From assembly GCA_033032865.1 (NCBI GenBank), contig JAWHQI010000068.1, forward strand, positions 1-64,000: a DNA stretch of 64,000 nucleotides. Reading direction: 5' to 3'. Shown in pieces: positions 31,744-43,181 of this stretch. Numbering within the stretch: position 1 is the stretch's first letter; every line of letters begins with the position of its first letter. The position numbers were made by a program, and so were the translations under genes. The notes under the pieces were generated by a model. That model was given only the letters and a program-made list of their open reading frames with translations. It had not been told where the DNA came from and did not search any database. The stretch is from Dactylorhiza incarnata. Lineage: Eukaryota; Streptophyta; Magnoliopsida; Asparagales; Orchidaceae.

Positions 31744-32044
31744 TGTTGAATCCAAAATTGCACCTCCGAAGGAAATCGGAGGCTGCGGGATGTCGGTTAC
31801 TTTTTGGTTAGAGAAAATGAGACCGCTGGCAGCGGTCAAGGCCAGACTTCGCCCGTCACGGCAAATGCCACTCCTGTGATGGGCTTTCCTTTGATTGAAA
31901 TGAAGAAGTTACAGCGGGTTACAGATGCAGGAAAGTAGAAGTCGGCCGGTCACACAGGTCGCAAGATAGGAGACTCGAGATCGCAGCTCAAACAAGCGAG
32001 CTCTTGGATTCGAGTGTGCGTGCCTTGGGAACGTCGCCGCCCCC

Positions 32045-32052
32045 TATTTATA
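32045..32052 (-). promoter_or_regulatory. TATA box of the Tat LTR
   Basis: Minus strand reads GAGCCTATAAATAGGGGGCG, a strong core promoter, 190-470 bases downstream of the palindromic words. Confidence 0.75.
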
Positions 32053-32239
32053 GGCTCGGGGGCCTGCCCGAATGGGCAAGGATAAAATAACCGTCTGCCC
32101 AGGTACAGGAGAATCAGGCAGGAAGTGACGGGATACAGAAAGGAGAAAAGAAAGAAGTCGTGCGGCTTGGCGGCTTGCGCTACCGATTTTTCCTGGCTAG
32201 AGACTGAAGATGCTGTGATCAAGGAAATGATGCAACCCG

Positions 32240-32515
32240 GGCGGTCTCTGACTTGAGACCGCGGTTTGCCCTATGGACCTGAGCCTTGATAGTCTTCATG
32301 GCGCAACCCGGGCGGTCTCCGACTTGAGACCGCGGCTTGCCTTCTGGACTTGGGCCTTGATGATCTTCAATCCTTGGGGCCAATCTGGGTTCTGTCAGAC
32401 CGCACGGTTTGTGTTGGTTGGTGTTGATGGACCTTGTTGAATCTGAATCGGGCGACTTGCATCCTCAGACCGCCCGGTCTGTGAGAAGGGCTACTCGAAT
32501 GCGGTCTTTTGGGTA
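32240..32515. repeat. GACCGCSCGGTC words in the Tat LTR U3
   Basis: GGGCGGTCTCTGACTTGAGA-type pairs near 32250 and 32305, CAGACCGCACGGTTTG near 32398, CAGACCGCCCGGTCTG near 32466 and a half site near 32500. The words are inverted repeats of GACCG/CGGTC. Confidence 0.75.
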
Positions 32516-32519
32516 AACA

Positions 32520-32533
32520 TAATCCCCGCATAT
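32520..32533 (-). other. Polypurine tract of the Tat element
   Basis: Minus strand ATGCGGGGATTA directly before TGTTTACCC. Confidence 0.55.
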
Positions 32534-32603
32534 TTTCAAATTTCGAAGATATTTCGAAAATATTAGTTCTAGCCGGAGACCGCGCCGATCTTGCCTCATG
32601 GGT

Positions 32604-32610
32604 TATAAAT
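32604..32610 (+). promoter_or_regulatory. Possible TATA box of antisense accessory gene I
   Basis: TATAAAT in GGGTTATAAATGTTCTGG, 41-47 bases before the ATG at 32651. If used, it gives a very short leader; chance occurrence is not excluded. Confidence 0.4.
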
Positions 32611-32650
32611 GTTCTGGAAGCTTCTATTTCTGCATAATTGAAGTGTTATC

Positions 32651-34380
32651 ATGGGTCGCTACTTGCCACTTGTGGTTAGAACCTTCCGGCTAGACAACGA
32701 AATCAGAATGGTGAACCTCATGGCTGAGTTCGAAGGCCGCCAAAAGTTGAGCAAAGATCGTGGGGGAGACCACGAGAAAGAGAAGAAGAGGAAGAAGAAG
32801 AAGACCCCACAGCCTGATAAAACGGTCACTATAGCCTCTGTGGGGATGCTGGCCGAGCCGGCCCTTCTGCTGCTAGATGATTTATCGACCAAGAATGGAG
32901 CGGGTAGTTCCAACCCGCCCCCAGCTGATTTGCCTTCTCCTTCTGACCAGGTCGGCGGTCTCCCCCCCCCTCCCAATAAGACGAACTATGAAGTCTTCAT
33001 CTCGAAGGCTGACGGGGCCGATTCCTTCTATATGGAGATTACTCCTTCTGGAGTATATCATTTGAAGACAAGTGATATGGGAGGAGAAGCGGTTGACTGT
33101 CCCAAGCCGACCAGACAGCAGAGCCCGGTAGTGAATATCGAGGACAGCCCGATCTCTTCGCAGCAAGCCGGCCAGGAGTCGGCTAAGAAGAGGAAGAGGG
33201 CCGAGTCGACGGCGGATAGGCTTCTGAAGAAGGTTAAGAGCTTAAAGGCCAAGAACAGAGCGGCCTCCCGGAAACCCGGAGCGGGCAGCCTTCAACGCAA
33301 GGCGAATGAGAATGAGGTCTCTGAAGGACAGATAACTCCCTCCCCCAAGCCGGGAGGCCAGATTTCTTCTTCTGCTCATAGCATGACTGTGAGTGATATC
33401 ATTGAGGATTTTGACTCCCTTAAGAAGCAGGACGAGCTGCTGGACACTTCAGCCAACCTGAATGCGGCTGACCCCCTGGAGAGGATGCTACCCGAGTTGA
33501 GAAGGCCGATCCGGCCTCTGAAGACCTCGTTCTAGCCGGATTGCGGCTTATAAAAGCGAAGGAGGAGAGAACGAGAGATAATATGGACAAGCCGCCGCCA
33601 CCACCTCTCAATCTTCTCGCGCTAGGTAAAGGGGTTGCTGGTTACCGACCTGTTCGTTTTTTCCAAACGCGGTCTCGAAAGAAGTTAAGCGACTTGGTGT
33701 TGAACCCACCTCCGAGCTTCTTTCCCTCCGCTGCTCAATTCACGGCTGCTAGGCGAAGGCAGAATGAGAGGTCGTGGAGAGAGCAGCACTGGAGAATGGA
33801 TCCTGAGCAGGCGAGGCGGCCTGTTCATTCGAGCCTTAACCCCATTGTTGCGGCTTGTAAGCGAGAAGAGTTTGAAATGAGCGGTCTAGTTATGCCCATT
33901 TTTATAATATTATGTTCGCTCAACCTTTCTGACCATGTCTTCCTTGTTGCAAATGATCCCGAATCCATTCGGAAGCTGGGCGAGTTGGCGACTTACCTTC
34001 CTCCACCGGCTTCATCCCTTCCGAGTTCCTCATTGAATCCGGACACCCGGATGGAGGACGAGATGGACACTCTTCAATGCAATTTTGAAATCCTCAAGAA
34101 GCAGGTGAGCGGGAGAAGGCCGCCCAAGATGAGAAGATTGCGATGCGGTCTACGATGGAAGTCGAGAGCAGAGAAAGACGGGAGAAGGAAAAGGTGCAGT
34201 AGGACCAGGTCGTTGCATTGACCACGCGGCTTGATAGAGGAAAGAAGGAGATCCGCAAGCTTGAGGGCTATTGTGCTTATTACAGAGACAACTATCTACA
34301 TCTGACAAGGGAAGTCGGCGGAAGCCGGCGACCTTTTAATATAACTGATGAAGGGCGACACGGATCAAACCATCCAGCTG
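32651..34380 (+). pseudogene. Antisense accessory gene I of Tat element, 5' part
   Basis: Plus strand, opposite to pol. The first 294-codon frame (32651-33535) is very basic, with nuclear-localisation-like KEKKRKKKKTPQPDK and SAKKRKRAESTADRLLKKVK, and otherwise Pro/Ser-rich. A second frame (33541-34221) has NPIVAACKREEFEMSGLVMP and leads to a coiled coil (EREKAAQDEKIAMRS, TTRLDRGKKEIRKLEGYCAY) that carries a frame change near 34105 and a TAG at about 34200. This fits the coiled-coil end of the plant 'putative gypsy type transposon' proteins. The gene is cut at 34380 by the chromovirus and resumes at 43182. No enzymatic motif was seen; the function is unknown. Confidence 0.55.
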
Positions 34381-36347
34381 TGTAACACCTCCCCTGTAAT
34401 GACCATATAATATGGGTCCGGCCGGGACCCCAAAGCATATAACCGCCACAGCTTTAGTATTAAAAGATGATATTAACTACCCAAACTCAAAACTCAGATA
34501 ACACAGCGGAAACAAATTAAAACCACAGAGATTGTCCACAATACATAGGAGTCCAACTGGCCTTAAGGCCTTACAAAACCAAAGTCCAAATCACCAAACA
34601 TTCAGTACTAAAAAGACATCCCGACAAAAGGGGAAATATAGTTTCTCCCTAAACTACCTCGGCATGCAAGCCGGTTTCAACATAATATAAAGAGAGTAAT
34701 GCAGGAAAACAAACTAAACACTTCATGAGGCTTTAAGCCTTTTTGGCCGGCGCGCTGGGTCTAGCCTGCGATTCTTGCCCTGCAACCAAATCACAAAGAG
34801 CGGTAAACGAGGGTCAGCTATGGCTGACCACAAACAGTGAAACAACAACCCTCCTCCCGGTCGTCCTAGCGGACCCCGGGGAACTACTTCACCCTACAAG
34901 TCAGCACTTCGTATGCAAATGTACATAAAGAAAAGCAACATAAATACAGGCATGAGTGTCACAAACATCATCCACGTTTCTATGTTGAGCAGGTAATAAA
35001 AGGTGCCTAACAATGCAAAATGAATGCAAACCCGGTTTTCACCCAAGGCACCCTAAAGCGTATGAATCTAACACATCATCATACATCGACAACACAAGGG
35101 TATTCATTATTTCCCCACAAGGGCATCGTATCCCCAAAACCAAGAGCTCTCGCTGAGACCCACCTCTCCTGGCTCACCACGCCATCGGGCTTGTCTAACA
35201 GCTTACATGCTCGGGCCGCCAACAACACACAAAGACTGATACTAAGAATTCTGGCTTAAACAAAACGTCCCAAGGCCCCGGACTTACACTCGGGACAACA
35301 TCCACCAATTGCCTCGCCTGGCGACCGTCACCGGACTCATCCGTAGCACAAACATTCTCGTCAGTCAACACCGAAGGGACTAATCTTGTCGGGACACTCT
35401 CCACACGTGAATCTCAGTCTTCACGGGATAGCCAGCCGACCACAAAAACCAATCGCGCCTTCGCACAACCCTAGGCATCACAAGCCCCATAATCCGCACA
35501 TTATTTCCCCATCCAAAACTCAACATTCATTACCACACGAAGCTACAAGGGCATCACAACGACGAGTTCGCCGTAATCGGATTTCTAACAAAACCCCTAA
35601 TATGCGCGTCATTCAACATCACCGAATCAGACCAACGGTCGCAAATCCGGCTTCACCCACAATGCCTAATCCGCTAATGGAGCGGATCTCTAGTGCAAAT
35701 CATGTAGGGGACGGACTCAATCAACCCGATGGTTCCTTTTGAACCAAGGCGACCCGGATCCCTCTCACTCGACGGATCCGGTGCCAAAAATGCAGAAAAT
35801 AAGGGATGCCATGCACGCATCCTAAAGACCGGGAGGAGAAATATCGTTACCTTTTGAGATCTCCTCCTAGCCATGAGAAGCTTGCAAACAAACGGTGGAG
35901 AAGAAGCGCCTCGATGCCCTCTACGCGCTGCCGGTCTCGGATCGGCGAACGGAGCTCCGAAGCTCCAACAATGGCGGATTCACTTCTTCTTCCTCCTTGC
36001 CCCATTCTCCTTTCTCCAACCTAAGAAAGAGAAAGGACTTGAAAGAATGAGGGAATAACCCCTCATCCATGCCCTAAGTCCCCCCAGCGAATTATTTGGG
36101 TCGTCCGATCAAGATCTAATTTGATCGGACGCCCAAAAATTGATGTTTACGGATCTGTTACCGAACGCACGGTCAAACGCACGACCGTGCGTTAAAACGC
36201 ACGACTAACGACAGAGACACCATTCTTGCCCGTCGGAGAGCACGCACGGTCGGCTCGATCGTGCGCTAAGAAAATGCACGATCGTGCGTCAAGAAAAATC
36301 TGCCTTCTCGGCATTAACTCTCCGCTCCGCAAGACCGGGGTGTTACA
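34381..36347 (-). repeat. 3' LTR of the chromovirus
   Basis: Minus orientation begins TGTAACACCCCGG and ends GGAGGTGTTACA; the ends form an inverted TGTAACACC/GGTGTTACA. The CpG-rich GCACGAYCGTGC array lies at 36163-36291, 56-185 bases into U3. Confidence 0.9.
36163..36291. repeat. GCACGACCGTGCG/GCACGATCGTGCG palindromes in chromovirus LTR
   Basis: CGCACGACCGTGCG near 36178, CGATCGTGCG near 36256, GCACGATCGTGCG near 36276 and half sites between them. The other LTR has them at 43001-43123, one palindrome altered by a point change. Confidence 0.85.
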
Positions 36348-36361
36348 ACTCCTCCCTCCTT
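36348..36361 (-). other. Polypurine tract of chromovirus
   Basis: Minus strand AAGGAGGGAGGAGT directly before TGTAACACC; preceded by the TTTGAGGACGAAATT signature seen upstream of Tekay/Del 3' LTRs. Confidence 0.85.
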
Positions 36362-36384
36362 AAAACAATTTCGTCCTCAAAATT

Positions 36385-37956
36385 TCAAAACTGAAATAGA
36401 AAACTGCGATGCATACCTGATTCAAAAAGTTCCGGGAAATCCTCCCGCATCGCTTGCTCACTCTCCCAAGAGAATTCATCTCGCCCACAGTTGTCCCACC
36501 GCACCTTTACAAGCTTGACTTCCTTGTTACGCAACTGCCGGACTTCCGAATCCTCCACGCAAACCGGGCGAACCCTTGCCCCCAAATGCTCCATTACCAG
36601 CACCGCCGCCGCTTTAACCACGACGCTCGGCTCCACCAAAGCTTTCCTCAGCACAGAGACATGGAAAACATCATGTAATCCACTCAGCTCTGCAGACAAC
36701 ACCAAACGATAGGCCGCTTCGCCTATACGTTCCGTAACCTCGAACGGACCCAAATATCGCGGACTCAACTTCTTGAGTCGCCGCACCCGCGAAACACCCT
36801 TGAACGGTTTGATCTTCAAGTAGACCATGTCGCCCACTGCAAACTCCACATTTCTGTGGCGCGCATTAAAATACTTCGCTTGACGATCCTGAGCAACCTT
36901 CATGTGCTCCTGAATCGTCCGCACAATCTCGCAAGCATCTTCCACCACTTGCTTTCCCAAAAGCTTAGTGTCTCCCACCTCTGCCCAAGACATCGGCGTT
37001 CGACACTTCCTTCCATACAAAGCTTCGTATGGCGCCATCTTGATACTCGCCTGGAAGCTATTATTATAGGCGAACTCCACCATGAAAAGGTGGTCTTCCC
37101 AACCTTTGCCAAAGTCGAGAGCACACATCCTCAACATGTCCTCCAACGTATGGTTCGTTCGCTCCGTCTGACCATCGGTCTGCGGATGGAACGCGGTACT
37201 AAACTTGAGCTTTGATCCTAGACTTTTCTGCACTAATCTCCAGGCCTTTGAGGTGAACCGCCCATCGCGATCACTAACGATGCTCTTCGGAATCCCGTGC
37301 AACCGCACAATGTTTTGAACATAAAGCTCCACGAGCTTCTCCACGCCATCGCCCTTCTGATTCGGAATGAAGTGGGATACCTTCGTCAGGCGATCCACTA
37401 TCACCCAAATCGCATCATTACCTTGCTGCGATCGAGGCAAACCATGCACAAAATCCATAGAGATGTCATCGAACTTCCATTCGGGGATGGGAAGAGGCTT
37501 CAAGAACCCACCTGGCCTTTGGCACTCATCCTTCACCAAGGCACAAGTCTGACATCGGCTCACGTACTCGGCTACATCCCGCTTCATCCCAGGCCACCAA
37601 AAAGATTTCTTCAAATCCGCGTACATCTTTGTACTTCCTGGATGAACGGAGTACTTCGTAAAGTGAGCCTCGAACATCAACTCCTCGCGAAGCTTGATAA
37701 AACGCGGAACACAGACCCTTCCATCTCTTTTTAAAATCCCACCAACCATCTCCAAAGCAGTGCCTTCGCTTTGCTGAGCCTCCAACACCAACTGTTGGAA
37801 CTCCTCGTCCGCACTGGTCGCCTCTCGGATTCGATCCATTATATCACACTGCATTTCAATCCAGTTCAAACGAGCTACGCTAGACTCACCTCTAGCCACA
37901 CAAGAAATGTCAAGAGACTCCAAGTCTCGAATCAAATGCTCGTTATACGCCTCCAT
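36385..37956 (-). CDS. pol: Chromovirus integrase with chromodomain-like C-terminus
   Basis: Inserts element DNA into the host genome. Open for 523 codons; a TAA just before the ATG at 37956 breaks it from RNase H, so the ATG is not a natural start. Zinc-binding HHCC part at residues about 97-140 (HFTKYSVHPGSTKMYADL, CQTCALVKDECQRPGG). Core with catalytic acids: FDDISMDFVHGLP, IVSDRDGRFTSKAW, and FHPQTDGQTERTNHTLEDML with its Glu. Then MAPYEALYGRKCRTP, GPFEVTERIGEAAYRL and VFHVSVLRKALVEPS. The C-terminal part (VRQLRNKEVKLVKVRWDNCG, then DEFSWESEQAMREDFPELF) has chromodomain-like aromatic residues, which in this lineage steer insertion to heterochromatin. Best preserved enzyme in the element. 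Confidence 0.9.
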   Translation of the reverse strand: MEAYNEHLIRDLESLDISCVARGESSVARLNWIEMQCDIMDRIREATSADEEFQQLVLEAQQSEGTALEMVGGILKRDGRVCVPRFIKLREELMFEAHFTKYSVHPGSTKMYADLKKSFWWPGMKRDVAEYVSRCQTCALVKDECQRPGGFLKPLPIPEWKFDDISMDFVHGLPRSQQGNDAIWVIVDRLTKVSHFIPNQKGDGVEKLVELYVQNIVRLHGIPKSIVSDRDGRFTSKAWRLVQKSLGSKLKFSTAFHPQTDGQTERTNHTLEDMLRMCALDFGKGWEDHLFMVEFAYNNSFQASIKMAPYEALYGRKCRTPMSWAEVGDTKLLGKQVVEDACEIVRTIQEHMKVAQDRQAKYFNARHRNVEFAVGDMVYLKIKPFKGVSRVRRLKKLSPRYLGPFEVTERIGEAAYRLVLSAELSGLHDVFHVSVLRKALVEPSVVVKAAAVLVMEHLGARVRPVCVEDSEVRQLRNKEVKLVKVRWDNCGRDEFSWESEQAMREDFPELFESGMHRSFLFQF

Positions 37957-39493
37957 TTAATTACCTTGCCCAGAGTACTTCCTACTCAAGGCATCCGCCA
38001 CCACGTTGGCTTTACCCGTCGTATACTGAATCTCCACGTCGTGGTCCCCAAGGAACTCGACCCACCTACGCTGCCGCATATTCAAATCCTTTTGGTCTAG
38101 AAGATACCTCAGGCTTTTGTGATCTGTGAAGATCTCCACCTTACGCACCATAAACGTAGTGCCGCCACAACTTTAGCGCAAAGATTACCGCTGCCAACTC
38201 CAGATCATGGACCGGATAATTCCTCTCATGAGTCTTTAACTGCCTTGACCCATAAGCAATCACCTTGCCGTGCTGCACCAGCACGCAACCCAACCCGCAA
38301 CCTGATGCATCGCTGAAAATCTGAAATCCTTCCGTCCCACTAGGAAGACTAAGGATTGGAGCAGACATCAACCTTTCCTTCAAATTCTCAAATGCACGGG
38401 CACACTCCGGTCTCCATACAAACCTTTGGTCCTTGCGAGTGAGAGTGGTGAGGGGCAACGCCATCCGCGAAAAGTTCTCCACGAACCTTTTATAATAACC
38501 GGCTAGTCCAAGGAAACTCTGGACTTCCGCCACGGTTCTCAATACAGGCCAATCCCTAATGGCTTCAATCTTCGCTGGATCTATCGCCACCCCATCTCCA
38601 CTAATTACGAGACCCAAGAAGGCCACCTTCTCGATCCAAAACTCGCATTTTGAGATCTTAGCATAAAGTTGATTCTCCCTTAGAGTCTGCAATACTTGCC
38701 TCAAGTGAGACTCATGCTCTGCCTCCGATTTTGAATACACCAAAATATCATCAATAAACACCACCACGAACGAATCTAAGAACGGGCGAAAAACCTTGTT
38801 CATCACATCCATGAACACAGACGGCGCATTCGTCAGTCCGAACGGCATCACCGAAAACTCGTAGTGTCCATACCGAGTCCCAAACGCTGTCTTGACAACG
38901 TCCTCTTCTCGAATCTTCAACTGGTAGTACCCCGATTTCAAATCCAACTTGGAGTACACCACCGACCCCACTAACTGGTCGAACAAATCATCGATTTGGG
39001 GAATCAGATATTTTTTCTTGACGGTCAACTTATTTAACTCACGGTAGTCAATGCACAACCGCATACTTTCATCCTTTTTCTTCACAAACAATACCGGCGC
39101 GCTCCACGGCGAAGAGCTGGGCCTAATGTACCCATGCTCTAACAACTCTTGCAACTGAACCTTTAGCTCGGCCAGTTCCTTCGGTGTCATCCTAAACGGA
39201 GGACGCGACACTGGCCTCGCACCCGGTACCAACTCTATCGAGAAATCAATTTCACGCCGAGGAGGTGCTCCCGGAAGCTCCTCGGGGAATACATCCTCAA
39301 ATTCTTCCACCACCGGAACTTCTCTAATAGCCAACTTTGTGGAGTGAGTCTCCAACAAAGCTAAAAACGCCTCGCCTCCTTGGTTTACCGCACGCCTCAT
39401 TTGCATAGCGGAAATCAGGGAGCAAGCCACTCCGCTTAGGCCTTCAAACTTGACCTCTGCTCTACCTTCACCTCTCAGGGTTACCACCTTCAA
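37957..39493 (-). pseudogene. pol: Chromovirus reverse transcriptase and RNase H
   Basis: Copies element RNA into DNA. RT frame 39493-38141: [38 protein letters not shown], the catalytic [10 protein letters not shown] near 38760, [19 protein letters not shown]. RNase H starts with [18 protein letters not shown] and [20 protein letters not shown] frame change near 38145 moves the rest to another frame ([29 protein letters not shown]). A TAG separates protease from RT (39494) and a TAA ends the RNase H frame (37957). Confidence 0.85.
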
Positions 39494-39811
39494 CTAGCAG
39501 TCGATACTAGCTCGCTGCTCCGCAAGCCAGTCCATCCCCAAGATAACATCGAATTCGGCTAGTGGCAGAATCGCTGCTACCAACACGAAATCACTATTGC
39601 CAATTTGCATCACGATGCGTCCTTTCCTCATGGTAGTCATGAAAGACCCATTCGGCATGCGCACACTCAGCTCCACCTCTGCCTCTACGGACTCAGCACC
39701 AATCTTCCGGATAAAACTTTCCGCAAGAAAAGAGTGTGACGCTCCCGTGTCGAACAACACTCGAGAGGGATAGCCCGAAACTAGCACGAAACCTAACCAC
39801 ATGCACAACAA
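39494..39811 (-). pseudogene. pol: Chromovirus aspartic protease
   Basis: Processes the polyprotein. The active site is VLFDTGASHSFL, followed by FDVILGMDWLAEQRASIDC, the usual end of the gypsy protease. It ends in a TAG at the RT border. The upstream link to the zinc knuckle crosses a frame break near 39830. Confidence 0.8.
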
Positions 39812-39833
39812 ACATGAAAGGCCGCAATATACA

Positions 39834-40979
39834 TTATAGTAACAAACGAAAACTTAAACTTTTCGTACCTGTCACAACGTCGGGTTGAAGTATCGCTTCC
39901 TGCTGCCCAAGATTATACGCTCTCGACTGCACTGGAGGGAACCGCGAAGCACTTGACTCCGCCGCTTTCCCCTTCTCTACAACACTAGGACCGGAGCGCA
40001 CCGATTGTTCCTGCCTCGGCTCCTGCTCAGCTCCGCCCTCGGTACAAAACCGACTTATGTGACCCACCTTGCCGCACTTGTAACAAGTAAGCGGACCTTT
40101 GGAGCGGAAATCTCACGAAGGTGCGCCACTTCTCTCCCCAGGCCTACTAGGACGGGGCTTCTTCTTCCATCGGCTGCCCTCGGACTTCCACTGAGACTGA
40201 GACTGAGAAGGCTTTCCTTCTCCCTGCTTTGCCGCAAAACCCTTTCGCCGCTGGGTTCGCTCCATGTCGCTCTCCAATGTGCGAGCGGCTTCGACCAACT
40301 CATTAAATCCTGCATTCTTCAAGGCTATGAGTGGCTGCCTTAAATTTTCCCTCAACCCTTGATAGAAGAGATTATCTCTCTCTTCATCATCTGCCATAGT
40401 CGTTCCCGCATAACGACCCAACCGAGTGAACTCTTGCAGATATTCATCCACTGTCTTCTCACGCTGCACTAAATGCAAAAACTGCTGCTGCAGTGCTAAC
40501 CTTGTCGAGGACGGAATATAACGCTTGAGGAAAGCGTTCCCGAACTACTCCATGGACGGAACATGCCCAACAAAATGGCGACCGTTATGGTTCGCCCACC
40601 ACAACTTCGCATCGCCCTCTAACATGAAACTCGCATAGTGAGACTGCCTCTCCTCTGGGGTCTCAGCTGCCTTCAAGAGTTCCTGGATCCTCTAAAGTCA
40701 ATCCTCGGCATCCGTTGGACTGCCAACTCCCTTGAATGTCGGAGGGTGGAAACTCAAGAAGTACTTCATGAATCGATCACCCATCGGAATAGCTCTCTCC
40801 GCTAAAGGCTCTGCTTGCCTCACTTCGACCTCCGGTGTATCCGGCCTAGCCGCCGGAGTAACAGGAGTTGCAACTTGCACCGCCAGTGTAGGAACCCATG
40901 GCATCGCTCCAGCTTGAGCCGCTACCATTGCTTCCGCTAGCATGCGACAGAAATCAGCCGGGGACATGCCCACATTCAT
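39834..40979 (-). pseudogene. gag: Chromovirus gag with CCHC zinc knuckle
   Basis: Structural protein. ATG at 40979 (open codons extend upstream to a TAG near 41050). N-terminal linker, then FLSFHPPTFKGVGSPTDAED and, after a stop near 40695, the capsid region (EGDAKLWWANHNGRHF, with a stop near 40545). Next LQEFTRLGRYAGTTMADDEE and NLRQPLIALKNAGFNELVEA, then a basic Ser/Gln region. The zinc knuckle CYKCGKVGHISRFC is complete near 40060, but a TGA near 40112 separates it from the rest. Confidence 0.85.
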
Positions 40980-41201
40980 AAGGCCCGGAACAGTCGCACT
41001 ACTTCCCGAAGGCTCCTCTTGCCTCCTCGACGTCCCCGCATCATCGCCAACATCCTAGCATAAGCAAGGAAAATAAAAGCTCATCACGCTCTAATCGCAA
41101 GACTCGAACACAGGGATACTCATGATCCCGCACAATACTCCTATGTGGACAATCTCTTATGCGATCCAAATACACTACACCTCGCAAGAATACTCAACCT
41201 A

Positions 41202-41216
41202 CCTCTGATACCAAAT
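41202..41216 (-). other. Primer-binding site of chromovirus
   Basis: Minus strand ATTTGGTATCAGAGG after LTR end GGTGTTACA; initiator-Met tRNA type. Confidence 0.9.
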
Positions 41217-43181
41217 TGTAACACCTCCCCTGTAATGACCATATAATATGGGTCCGGCCGGGACCCCACAGCATATAACCGCCACAGCTTTAGTATTAAA
41301 AGATGATATTAACTACCCAAACTCAAAACTCAGATAACACAGCGGAAACAAACTAAAACCACAGAGATTGTCCACAATACATAGGAGTCCAACTTGCCTT
41401 AAGGCCTTACAAAACCAAAGTCCAAATCACCAAACATTCAGTACTAAAAAGACATCCCGACAAAAGGGGAAATATAGTTTCTCCCTAAACTACCTCGGCA
41501 TGCAAGCCGGTTTCAACATAATATAAAGAGAGTAATGCAGGAAAACAAACTAAACACTTCATGAGGCTTTAGGCCTTTTTGGCCGGCGTGCTGGGTCCAG
41601 CCTGTGATTCTTGCCCTGCAACCAAATCACAAAGAGCGGTAAACGAGGGTCAGCTATGGCTGACCACAAACGGTGTAACAACATCCCTCCTCCCGGCCGT
41701 CCTAGCGAACCCCGGGGAACTACTTCACCCTGCAAGTCAGCACTTCGTATGCAAATGTACATAAAGAAAAGCAACATAAATACAGGCATGAGTGTCACAA
41801 ACATCATCCACGTTTCTATGTTGAACAGGTAATAAAAGGGGCCTAACAATGCAAAATGAATGCAAACCCGGGTTTCACCCAAGGCACCCTAAAGCGTATG
41901 AATCTAACACATCATCATACATCAACAACACAAGGGTACTCATTATTTACCCACAAGGGCATCGTAGCCCCAAAGCCAAGAGCTCTCGCTGAGACCCACC
42001 TCGCCTGGCTCACCACTCCATCGGGCTTGTCTAACAGCTCACATGCTCAGGCCGCCAACAACACACAAAGACCGATACTAAGAATTCTGGCTTAAACAAA
42101 ACGTCCCAAGGCCCCGGACTTACACTCGGGACAACGTCCACCGATTGCCTCTCCTGGCGACCGTCACCGGACTCATCCGTAGCACAGACATTCTCGTCAG
42201 TCAACACCGAAGGTACTAATCTTGCCGGGACACTCTCCACACGTGAATCTCAGTCTTCACGGGATAGCCAGCCGACCACAAAGACCAATCGCGCCTTCGC
42301 ACAACCCTAGGCATCACAAGCCCCATAATCCACACATTATTTCCCCTCCCAAAACTCAACATTCGTTACCACAAGAAGCTACAAGGGCATCACAACGACG
42401 AGTTCGCTGTAATCGGATTTCTAACAAAACCCCTAATATGCGCGTCATTCAACATCACCGAATCGGACCAACAGTCGCAAATCCGGCTTCACCCACAATG
42501 CCTAATCCGCTAACGAAGCGGATCTCTAGTGCAAATCATGTCGGGGATGGACTCAATCAACCCGATGGTTCCTTTTGAACCAAGGCGACCCGGATCCCTC
42601 TCACTCGACGGATCCGGTGCCAAAAATGCAGAAAATAAGGGATGCCATGCACGCATCCTAAAGACCGGGAGGAGAAATGTCGTTACCTTTTGAGATCTCC
42701 TCCTAGCCATGAGAAGCTTGCAAACAAACGGTGGAGAAGAGGCGCCTCGATGCCCTCTACGCGCTGCCGGTCTCGGATCGGCGAACGGAGCTCCGAAGCT
42801 CCAACAATGGCGGATTCACTTCTACTTCCTCCTTGCCCCCTTCTCCTTTCTCCAACCTAAGAGAGAGAAAGGACTTGAAAGAATGAGGGAATAACCCCTC
42901 ATCCACGCCCTAAGTCCCCCCAGCGAATTATTTGGGTCGTCCGATCAAGATCTAATTCGATCGGACGCCCAAAAATCGCTGTTTACGGATCTGTTACCGA
43001 ACGCACGGTCGAACGCACGACCGTGCGTTAAAATGCACGACTAACGACAGAGACACCATTCTTGCCCGTCGGAGAGCACGCACGGTCGGCTCGATCGTGC
43101 GCTAAGAAAACGCACGTTCGTGCGTCAAGAAAAATCTGCCTTCTCGGCATTAACTCTCCGCTCCGTAAGACCGGGGTGTTA
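41217..43181 (-). repeat. 5' LTR of the chromovirus
   Basis: Pairs with 34381-36347 over its whole length. Ends in GGGGTGTTA on the plus strand, so the terminal CA is lost or changed. Palindromic array at 43001-43123. Confidence 0.9.

Larger units (their letters stand above)
31744..32519 (-). repeat. 3' LTR of the Tat element
   Basis: Minus orientation starts TGTTTACCC at 32519 after a purine tract and ends GGATTCAACA at 31744, where Athila pol resumes. It has palindromic ACCGCSCGGT words in U3 and a TATA box. No partner LTR is in the window, so the borders rest on ends, tract and junction. Confidence 0.65.
34381..43181 (-). mobile_element. Nearly complete chromovirus (Tekay/Del-like Ty3/gypsy)
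   Basis: Minus strand: 5' LTR 41217-43181, primer site, gag with zinc knuckle, protease, RT, RNase H, integrase with a chromodomain-like C-terminus, polypurine tract, 3' LTR 34381-36347. The LTRs differ by only scattered bases, so it is one of the youngest insertions here. It lies inside accessory gene I of the Tat element. The duplication is imperfect (AGCTG left, GGCTG right) and the last bases of the right LTR are altered. Confidence 0.9.

Noticed and set aside
35020..36058. Several 60-118 codon ORFs in the chromovirus LTR, repeated at 41856-42894
   Set aside because: They lie in an LTR, lack family motifs, and are present twice only because the LTR is.
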